Assembly: GCA_964502465.1 (NCBI GenBank)
Contig: CAZCWX010000362.1
Location: 1-6,434, forward strand
Origin: CAZCWX01 sp964502465
GTDB taxonomy: Bacteria > Desulfobacterota > Binatia > Bin18
Direction: 5' to 3'
DNA: 6,434 nucleotides
Position 1 is the stretch's first letter; every line of letters starts with the position of its first letter. Positions 1-4,691 of this stretch are shown here, in pieces. The translations under genes and the position numbers were made by a program. Under the pieces are notes generated by a model that was not told the origin of the DNA, searched no databases, and saw only the letters and a list, made by a program, of their open reading frames with translations.

Positions 1-1
1 G

Positions 2-481
2 TCCTTCCTGGTGACGTTCCGTAACCATACCTTGATGAGTCCAGAAGCCATTGCCTGGCTCAACCAGTTCGCCAACTTACCACTCAATGACCGTCAACGA
101 CTCACCCTGGTTTACCTGCGGCAGCATGAGCAGATTACCAACAGCGAGTATCGGCGCCTGAACCGTGTAGATGCAATGATGGCTGGGCAGGAGTTGCGAG
201 GACTAGTTGAGGCGGGATTAATTGAACAGCAAGGGGTAGGTCGATGGACTTCATATCAGCTTAAAGTATCCTCCGAACTGTCTGAGGAGAGAAAGCCACA
301 GGCAGACGAAGAGAAGATCCTAGGGTATGTGCGACAGCACGACTCAATTAACAACGCTGAGTGTCGCGACCTGCTTCATGTGGACCTGCACCGTGCTTCT
401 CATCTGCTGAAAAGAATGCATGCACATGGCGCACTGAGACGTGAAGGTGAACGCCGCTGGGCACGCTACTATCGGCCATAA
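2..481 (+). CDS. Tandem winged-helix C-terminal part of a probable AlbA_2/Schlafen-type ATP-binding protein (5' end outside window)
   Basis: The reading frame is open to the left edge, so this is a 3' fragment; the GTG at 11 is unlikely to be the real start. Numbering from that GTG, two similar winged-helix units are visible. Residues about 24-83 contain ITNSEYRRL followed by LRGLVEAGLIEQQG and a wing ending in YQL. Residues about 97-155 contain INNAECRDL, LLKRMHAHGALRREG and a wing ending in YY. The repeated pattern, recognition helix then 'leu-x-gly-leu-ile' then wing, matches the C-terminal regulatory or DNA-binding module found in proteins with an N-terminal AlbA_2 (Schlafen-like) domain and an ATP-binding domain, often mislabelled RecG-like. 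The opening stretch SFLVTFRNHTLMSPEAIAWL also fits the linker seen in that family. The N-terminal domains cannot be seen, so family membership is inferred. A DprA-like gene follows after 41 bases in the same direction. Confidence 0.75.
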   Translation, partial: SFLVTFRNHTLMSPEAIAWLNQFANLPLNDRQRLTLVYLRQHEQITNSEYRRLNRVDAMMAGQELRGLVEAGLIEQQGVGRWTSYQLKVSSELSEERKPQADEEKILGYVRQHDSINNAECRDLLHVDLHRASHLLKRMHAHGALRREGERRWARYYRP

Positions 482-484
482 CTT

Positions 485-519
485 CTATTAGCACCCTATT
501 AGCATCCCCTTGCTAATAG
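485..519. repeat. Three copies of CTATTAGCA (two direct, one inverted); last two form a hairpin
   Basis: CTATTAGCA occurs at 485-493 and 496-504, exactly 11 bases apart, about one helical turn. Its inverse complement TGCTAATAG lies at 511-519. The second and third copies form a perfect 10-bp stem (CCTATTAGCA at 495-504 with TGCTAATAGG at 511-520) around a TCCCCT loop. The cluster fills the gap between the winged-helix gene and the DprA-like gene. It could be an operator, with same-face direct repeats plus an inverted half-site, or a weak terminator, since only ATTTG follows the stem. The helix-turn-helix protein just upstream is a natural candidate binder, but that is inference. Confidence 0.7.
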
Positions 520-522
520 GAT

Positions 523-1206
523 TTGAATAATGAATTACGCAATAAAAGCATGCCTTTTGCTGTCACTGTCATCGAATCCACCGCTGCCAATTTCCCGCTG
601 GCCCTTCGCGTCAGTGCTGGGATCACTGTTTTTCCGAAAATCTGGACTATCGGGAACCTGGCGATCTTGGAAAAGCGGCTGCTTGGCTTCTTCTGTTCGA
701 TCAAATGTCCTGGAGAAATCATTCTCCGGACCTATGATTTAGTGCGAGCTTTACGCGATGCAGGGGTACCAGTCATCAGCGGCTTCCACTCGCCGATGGA
801 GAAGGAATGCCTGACCCTCCTCCTGCGTGGCACGCAACCAGTCATCGTTTGTCCTGCTCGTGGTCTCGAAAGGATGCGCATATCCGTTGAGTGGAAAGCT
901 CCACTTACGGAAGGTCGCCTGCTGCTCCTCTCGCCCTTTACGGGAAAAACTCGTCGTGTTACCGCAGATCTGGCACGAAAGCGGAACGAGTTTGTTGCCA
1001 TATTTGCTGACGCAACCTTTGTTGCTCATGCTGATCCCGGCAGCAAGACTGAGCAGTTTTGCCTCAACCTATTGACCAGAGGCAAGCGAGTGCTGACTTT
1101 GAAGAACGACGAAAACGCTCGCCTCCTCGCGTTCGGCGCGAGATCAGTACGACCAGAGAACATTAGAGAGCAGTGGGCGACCAACCTGTCGGCTCCGCTC
1201 TCTTGA
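523..1206 (+). CDS. DprA/Smf-like Rossmann-fold (SLOG superfamily) protein
   Basis: The 227-residue product looks like a divergent DNA-processing protein A relative. Residues 41-110 carry the Rossmann core: IGNLAIL, then GFFCSIKCPGE (55-65), a helix TYDLVRALRDAGVPV, and ISGFHSPMEKEC (85-96), where classical DprA has its 'SGxARGxD' nucleotide/DNA-binding loop. LLRGTQPVIVCPARGLE (100-116) follows, matching the position of the DprA strand after the loop. Residues 131-190 contain GRLLLLSPF, a basic RKRN (152-155) like the RN of DprA, and ADATFVAHADPGSKT. True DprA binds ssDNA and loads RecA; this variant lacks the winged-helix tail and its role is unknown. The frame opens at TTG 523, but ATG 550 (residue 10) is equally plausible, and neither has a well-spaced Shine-Dalgarno. 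A crotonase gene starts 20 bases after the stop. Confidence 0.8.
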   Translation: MNNELRNKSMPFAVTVIESTAANFPLALRVSAGITVFPKIWTIGNLAILEKRLLGFFCSIKCPGEIILRTYDLVRALRDAGVPVISGFHSPMEKECLTLLLRGTQPVIVCPARGLERMRISVEWKAPLTEGRLLLLSPFTGKTRRVTADLARKRNEFVAIFADATFVAHADPGSKTEQFCLNLLTRGKRVLTLKNDENARLLAFGARSVRPENIREQWATNLSAPLS

Positions 1207-1225
1207 GAAACAGAAAGGAAGACAC

Positions 1226-2029
1226 ATGAACAAGCAATATGACACCCTAGAACTCCGCCGTGAGGGCGGGCTGTTGTGGCTGATCTTGAACCGACCGCAG
1301 GTGCTCAATGCGCTGAGTCGGCAGTTGGTGGATGATCTGCATGACGTGCTCGACGTGCTCCACGATGACCAGAGCATCCGCGTGGTGATTCTCCGAGGTA
1401 CCGGGCGAGCCTTTTGTGCCGGGCTTGATCTGAAGGAAACGGATGCCGGCACTGAGCGCGTCTCAGTTGCGCAGGGACTGCGGAGCCAACGCCGTATTGC
1501 CGAGCTGGCTATCAAAATCCATCGTGCGCCGCAGCCGTTTATCGCTGCTGTGCATGGTGCTGCCGCAGGTGGTGGATTTGCTTTGGCACTCGCGAGTGAC
1601 ATGCGTATTGCAGGCGAGTCCGCGCGGATGAACGCTGCTTTCATCCGTATTGGCTTATCAGCCTGCGATGTCGGTGTGAGTTATTTCCTGCCCCGTATTG
1701 TCGGCTCATCCATCGCTTCGGAGTTGTTGTTGACCGGGGACTTCATCGATGCGCCAAGAGCGTTGGCTACCGGTTTGGTCTCTCGCGTGGTCCCTGATGC
1801 GCAGCTCGATCAGGCCGCAGAGGAAATGGCCCGCAAGATCCTGCGGAACTCTCCGCTCGGCGTGCGCCTGACCAAGGAATGTCTACGGTATTCTGTGGAT
1901 GCTCCGACGCTGGAAGCGGCAATCGCTATGGAAGACCGTAATCAGATTCTCACGACGCGGACCAGCGATGTGCGAGAGGGCATCGCCGCATTTCTGGAGA
2001 GGCGCGAACCGAGGTATGAGGATGCGTGA
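1226..2029 (+). CDS. Enoyl-CoA hydratase/isomerase (crotonase) family protein
   Basis: A full-length crotonase of 267 residues acting on an acyl-CoA thioester, presumably cytoplasmic. The two oxyanion-hole segments are clear: GRAFCAGLDLKE at 60-71 and AAVHGAAAGGGFALALASD at 107-125. Aligned to mammalian crotonase, the catalytic glutamates (rat E144 and E164) fall at A119 and F139, so simple enoyl-CoA hydration is doubtful. D148 in SACDVG aligns with the catalytic aspartate (D204) of dienoyl-CoA isomerase, but that enzyme's other acidic residues are absent. The family also includes isomerases, thioesterases, decarboxylases and hydrolases, so the reaction is unassigned. The C-terminal helix (VREGIAAFLERREPRY) is intact. 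Start choice is firm: AAGGAAG at 1215-1221 precedes the ATG. It may be cotranscribed with the DprA-like gene, 19 bases upstream, although no functional link is evident. Confidence 0.92.
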   Translation: MNKQYDTLELRREGGLLWLILNRPQVLNALSRQLVDDLHDVLDVLHDDQSIRVVILRGTGRAFCAGLDLKETDAGTERVSVAQGLRSQRRIAELAIKIHRAPQPFIAAVHGAAAGGGFALALASDMRIAGESARMNAAFIRIGLSACDVGVSYFLPRIVGSSIASELLLTGDFIDAPRALATGLVSRVVPDAQLDQAAEEMARKILRNSPLGVRLTKECLRYSVDAPTLEAAIAMEDRNQILTTRTSDVREGIAAFLERREPRYEDA

Positions 2030-2044
2030 GTCCAGATTCACCTG

Positions 2045-2085
2045 CCCCCTCACCCTGTCCCTCTCCCACGAAGGGGAGAGGGGAC
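2045..2085. repeat. C-rich/G-rich intergenic palindrome between convergent genes
   Basis: GTCCCTCTCCC at 2057-2067 pairs with GGGAGAGGGGAC at 2074-2085, with one bulged G and a short ACGAAG loop, preceded by a CCCCCTCACCCT run. It sits between the crotonase stop and the end of the minus-strand VOC gene, so it could act as a bidirectional transcription stop even though neither side has a T-run. The 'CCCTCACCC...CCCTCTCCC' pattern resembles dispersed REP-type palindromes common in intergenic spaces of many bacterial genomes; that resemblance is from memory. The remaining bases to 2151 show nothing recognisable. Confidence 0.6.
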
Positions 2086-2151
2086 CTGTAGCCCAAAGTA
2101 GAGGAAAAATGGCTTAAGTTGGGACTGGCGGGTATGCCGTGCCCCTGCGTT

Positions 2152-2841
2152 TTAGCGATTCACTTGCACTGGCGGCGTGGTCTCGCTCAACCTCGTCAGG
2201 ACCTCTTCATCCGTCATTTTATAGATTCTTTGCATTTCCGGTGGGAAATCCATCAGCAGCTTGCTCTGCTCAGGAGCGGGCTGCGGGACTTTCCCTTCTT
2301 TTGACTCAAACGCAGACGGATTCTTGAAGCGCTGGAGTTCCTCGGCATTAATCCCGCTCAGCTTGACGACCTCCGGGTCAATCCATGCCTCGGCGTCAAT
2401 TGCCTGACCCTCAGAGGTCGAAAATTCCAGCATGATGCCTTCGGGAGCAGCCAGGTAGATCGACTTGCAGAATCCATGGTCGATTGGCCCCATAACCCAA
2501 TACCCATGGGAACGCACCCGGTCACGCATGGCGAGCAGATCGGCTTCGGTATCGACGTTGAGCGCCACATGCTGCATGACGCCTGCTGCAACCGGAGATC
2601 CAGGCCATGCGGCATGCGAGACGCCCTTGATCGGTTGGATTTCACCGATCTCAGGCCCCTGGACGAACGCAATCGAGGAGCTGTCCCCCAGCTTGACGAA
2701 ACCGTGGAAGGTATTTTTTACCCCGTGCATCCAGTATAGGGCAACCAGTTCCATTCCACACACTTGCGTAAAGAAGTCGATCTGCTTTTTGATGTCCTTG
2801 GTGCAAATCGCGAGGTGATGAATACCGTTTGGCAGGCCCAT
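2152..2841 (-). CDS. VOC-superfamily (glyoxalase/extradiol dioxygenase fold) protein
   Basis: A 229-residue protein with one vicinal-oxygen-chelate domain made of two beta-alpha-beta-beta-beta modules. The first (about 5-62) opens IHHLAICTKDIKKQIDFF and includes GDSSSIAFVQGPE. The second (about 88-142) opens MQHVALNVDTEADLLAM and ends with PEGIMLEFST. Probable metal ligands are H8 or H9, H91 and E139, the usual His-His-Glu pattern, so a metal-dependent dioxygenase, lyase or isomerase activity is likely. The roughly 85-residue tail (WIDPEVV... to ...PPVQVNR) is hydrophilic and not recognised. The start is well supported: on the coding strand AAAGGAGG (2849-2856) lies seven bases before the ATG. 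It is downstream of the LLM oxidoreductase with a 52-base gap, so the two are probably one operon, perhaps oxygenase plus ring or side-chain processing. The substrate cannot be assigned. Confidence 0.88.
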   Translation of the reverse strand: MGLPNGIHHLAICTKDIKKQIDFFTQVCGMELVALYWMHGVKNTFHGFVKLGDSSSIAFVQGPEIGEIQPIKGVSHAAWPGSPVAAGVMQHVALNVDTEADLLAMRDRVRSHGYWVMGPIDHGFCKSIYLAAPEGIMLEFSTSEGQAIDAEAWIDPEVVKLSGINAEELQRFKNPSAFESKEGKVPQPAPEQSKLLMDFPPEMQRIYKMTDEEVLTRLSETTPPVQVNR

Positions 2842-2893
2842 AGAGAATCCTCCTTTAGCGTAATGGGTTAGACTGACTTCGTTTCTTACTCCT

Positions 2894-3862
2894 TTATCCC
2901 AGCTTGGGCAGCACCTTCTCGGTGAAAGACTGAAAGGTTTCGTGGCTTAGTGGCGCACCGATCATGTAGTCGAGGTGGATCTCCTCACGCAAGCGCGCAA
3001 GCTCATCAATGACGCGCTCTGGGGTGCCGTGGATGACTACCGCATCGACATACCGTTGGACGGGGTCGCCTTCGACTCCGAACATACGGGGATCAACATA
3101 GGTCTTGAGCAGCCACTGCGCACCTTGGCGGGCGATCGCGGCTGCTTCGGCAGCAGTGGGGGCAATTGCCAGGAGTCGAGCCATGGGGATATCTCGTCCG
3201 GCAATGGTATACCCGTACTCCTCCAGTTTTTGCCGATAGAATTTCTTCTTCTCGCCGAGTTCAGTGTGGGTTGAATGGGGATCCATCAGGATCGAATGTC
3301 CGACCGACGCCGCCCAGTCGATGGCGTCCAGCGATCCCGCTGCCACCCACATCGGCGGGTGGGGTTGCTGGAGTGGTTTGGGCAAGACTTCGACATCTGC
3401 AAATGAAAAAAACTCGCCCTTGTAGGTCAGCCGCTCATGGGTCCACGCCTGCCTGACAATATCAACGACTTCGCGGAAGCGGGCGTAACTCTCCTTCATG
3501 GGCACGTCAAAAGTCTGAAACTCTCGCTGGTCGAACCCACGCCCAGCTCCCCAGTTGAGCCGACCGCCTGACAAGAGGTCGAGGAGCGCCAGTTCTTCAG
3601 CCAGTCGCAAAGGATGATAGAAGGCAGCAAGGGTGACACCAGCACCGATCCGTAAATTTTTGGTGCGTGCCGCTGCATAAGTGCCCATGACCGGAATCGA
3701 AGGGCAGACACTGTAGTCACTAAAATGGTGCTCGGTCAGCCAAACGGCGTCGTACCCCGTTTGGTCCATGATCTCAATCCGTTGGAGCGCTCGCTGGTAT
3801 ACCGTTGGTAACGCCACCCGGCGCTCGGGCCAACTGAAGAACTGCAGGATGCCAAATTTCAT
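2894..3862 (-). CDS. LLM-class (luciferase-like) flavin-dependent oxidoreductase
   Basis: A 322-residue bacterial-luciferase-fold protein, the expected length for the family. Visible motifs are the N-terminal strand MKFGILQFF, GYDAVWLTEHHF at 36-47 (typical of luciferase-like monooxygenases, with E44-H45-H46 near the flavin site), VCPSIPVM, RIGAGVTLAAFYHPLRLAEELALLDLLSGGRL (71-102, written here as the conserved segment ending SGGRL) and WGAGRGF at 104-110. Later PPMWVAAGS (169-177) and the C-terminal 'HGTPERVIDEL' (278-288) are also family hallmarks. Such enzymes use reduced FMN or F420 to oxidise or reduce small organic substrates; which cofactor is used here cannot be decided. The start ATG lacks a strong Shine-Dalgarno. 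An 11-base-spaced repeat lies 18-38 bases upstream. First gene of a probable two-gene operon with the VOC protein. Confidence 0.92.
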   Translation of the reverse strand: MKFGILQFFSWPERRVALPTVYQRALQRIEIMDQTGYDAVWLTEHHFSDYSVCPSIPVMGTYAAARTKNLRIGAGVTLAAFYHPLRLAEELALLDLLSGGRLNWGAGRGFDQREFQTFDVPMKESYARFREVVDIVRQAWTHERLTYKGEFFSFADVEVLPKPLQQPHPPMWVAAGSLDAIDWAASVGHSILMDPHSTHTELGEKKKFYRQKLEEYGYTIAGRDIPMARLLAIAPTAAEAAAIARQGAQWLLKTYVDPRMFGVEGDPVQRYVDAVVIHGTPERVIDELARLREEIHLDYMIGAPLSHETFQSFTEKVLPKLG

Positions 3863-3878
3863 GATGCTATGCTTAGCT

Positions 3879-3917
3879 GTATTGCCATCCTATTGCCAGT
3901 GGGGAAACACGCAATAG
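3879..3917. repeat. Direct repeat of [G/C]TATTGCCA at 11-base spacing plus a partial inverted copy
   Basis: GTATTGCCA at 3879-3887 and CTATTGCCA at 3890-3898 are direct repeats 11 bases apart. GCAATAG at 3911-3917 is the inverse complement of the first seven bases of the second copy. The cluster lies just upstream of the minus-strand LLM gene, in the divergent region shared with the orphan gene at 4106. It could be an operator for either transcript. Its layout, two direct copies one helical turn apart then an inverted copy, parallels the CTATTAGCA cluster at 485-519. Confidence 0.5.
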
Positions 3918-4002
3918 ACCTGGAGAGGGAAGTCTGCTAGAGGCGAAGGCGGCAGAGAAAGAGGAGAAGCACAAAAACGTAAAGAGTGAATCGTACAACA
4001 AG

Positions 4003-4029
4003 AGCTGGGGTTTTCCCCATGCTGTTTTT
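4003..4029 (+). terminator. Rho-independent terminator-like hairpin with T-tract
   Basis: AGCTGGGG (4003-4010) pairs with CCCCA-GCT (4015-4023, one bulged T at 4020) around a TTTT loop and is followed by GTTTTTA. This is a convincing intrinsic-terminator shape on the plus strand. No plus-strand gene ends just before it: the 140 bases from 3863 to 4002 hold no supported gene. It may be a leader attenuator for the gene at 4106, the remnant of a lost gene's terminator, or a stop for read-through. The reverse strand lacks an adjacent T-run. Confidence 0.55.
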
Positions 4030-4105
4030 AGTCACGAGAATCGCCACAGCAGCAGATGGCTGGGACGGCGAAAACCCGGTCCGTTCTCTCTAGCAAGGAG
4101 GAGAC

Positions 4106-4315
4106 ATGTCCAAACAGGACGACATCATGCGCGCCTGGGTGCAATTCCCTGAACGCTGGAAACAGCTCTGGGACGCCTGCGAGCGGGGAGAAGGGCGCTA
4201 TACGCGTGGGGTCTTCGTCGTCAATGGCAAAGGCACGAGCCAGCCACAGCGGAAAACCCAAGGGCAGATCATCGCAGAAATGCTGAAAAGCGAACCGATG
4301 GGGTACCTCTCGTGA
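4106..4315 (+). CDS. Small conserved-looking hypothetical protein (69 residues)
   Basis: I do not recognise a family. The case for a real gene is the ATG preceded by AAGGAGG at 4095-4101 with four bases between, an ideal ribosome binding site, and a compact soluble composition. The N-terminal half (MSKQDDIMRAWVQFPERWKQLWDACERGEG) is helical and rich in Trp and Arg. The middle (RYTRGVFVVNGKG) looks like a beta hairpin. The end (QGQIIAEMLKSEPMGYLS) looks like a helix and tail. There is no signal peptide, membrane segment or cysteine cluster. It stands alone, divergent from the LLM oxidoreductase and followed directly by degraded gene fragments, so it could be accessory cargo. The stop overlaps the point where recognisable toxin-locus debris begins. 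Function unknown. Confidence 0.65.
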   Translation: MSKQDDIMRAWVQFPERWKQLWDACERGEGRYTRGVFVVNGKGTSQPQRKTQGQIIAEMLKSEPMGYLS

Positions 4316-4349
4316 GAAAGGACTGCGACGCGACGGGGTGACGGTCTTC

Positions 4350-4451
4350 TTAGTGATAGTCTGCGATCTCAACTTGCTCGGCATAGCCATTCTCCCAGCG
4401 AAAGCATATGCGATACTGCTCGTTGATGCGAATACTATGTGGGCCGACACG
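4350..4451 (-). pseudogene. higB: HigB (RelE/ParE-superfamily) toxin, C-terminal remnant
   Basis: On the minus strand the frame from about 4451 to the TAA at 4350-4352 reads R-V-G-P-H then SIRINEQYRICFRW, then ENGYAEQVEIADYH and stop. This is the conserved C-terminal half of HigB-type ribosome-dependent mRNA interferases (plasmid-maintenance killer family, about 90-100 residues), including the 'SIRIN-QYRICF-W' strand and the terminal 'VEI-DYH'. The N-terminal 60 or so residues are missing: upstream the frame becomes YYIAPP and meets a TGA at 4470-4472, with no start codon. It is therefore a broken copy, not a working toxin. The cognate higA would lie at lower coordinates. At most about a dozen codons (TKKTVTPSRR, 4317-4349) could be its beginning, and that part is doubtful. 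Confidence 0.75.
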
Positions 4452-4478
4452 ATAATATATAGCAGGAGGTCAGCCAGG

Positions 4479-4607
4479 GCACACAGTAGCACACTTTTTA
4501 GCGGCTTGGATGTCCACAAAGAACCGATAGCGGTCGTCTACGTGGCCGAGGAGCGGGAGGTCGCAGTGATCTTTCTGGGGACAATCGGGACCCGGCAATG
4601 TGACATC
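4479..4607 (+). pseudogene. IS110-family transposase, N-terminal remnant
   Basis: The plus-strand frame reads AHSSTLFSGLDVHKEPIAVV (4479-4538) and then continues YVAEEREVAVIFLGTIGTRQ and CDI. This is the start of an IS110-type DEDD transposase. The 'GLDVHK' motif carries the first catalytic aspartate (codon 4509-4511), and 'LGTIGTRQCDI' normally leads into the helix 'DKLIRKL'. Here similarity stops at 4607 and the rest of the roughly 300-400 residue protein is absent. No ATG is found at the expected position, only GCA CAC before AGT. Both ends are lost, so this is an inactive fragment. It separates the HigB remnant from the nuclease gene. The frame stays open through the antisense of that gene by chance. 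Confidence 0.8.
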
Positions 4608-4691
4608 ACCGCCAGCGCTCACCGCGAGCCGCCAAGACGTTACTCTTCGGCTTGTTCCAAACCCCAACATGGCGGCGATGCGGTGGCGCGA
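4608..4691. other. Junction sequence between IS110 remnant and nuclease gene, unassigned
   Basis: These 84 bases lie between the point where IS110 similarity ends and the stop codon of the minus-strand nuclease gene. I see no conserved protein in any frame. After the nuclease TGA the same minus frame stays open to 4470, but most of that reading is antisense to the IS110 fragment and is not coding. It could contain an IS end, or the former 3' part of the nuclease gene. Confidence 0.4.

Noticed and set aside
1144..1644. 166-codon minus-strand open frame
   Set aside because: Antisense to the crotonase gene, low-complexity Ser/Arg/Pro-rich reading typical of a shadow frame.
4028..4519. 163-codon minus-strand open frame
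   Set aside because: It is antisense to the small gene at 4106 and out of frame with the HigB remnant; no recognisable domain.
4470..4670. In-frame continuation of the nuclease after its TGA, suggesting stop read-through
   Set aside because: Most of it is the reverse complement of the IS110 fragment, so the open frame is probably accidental.
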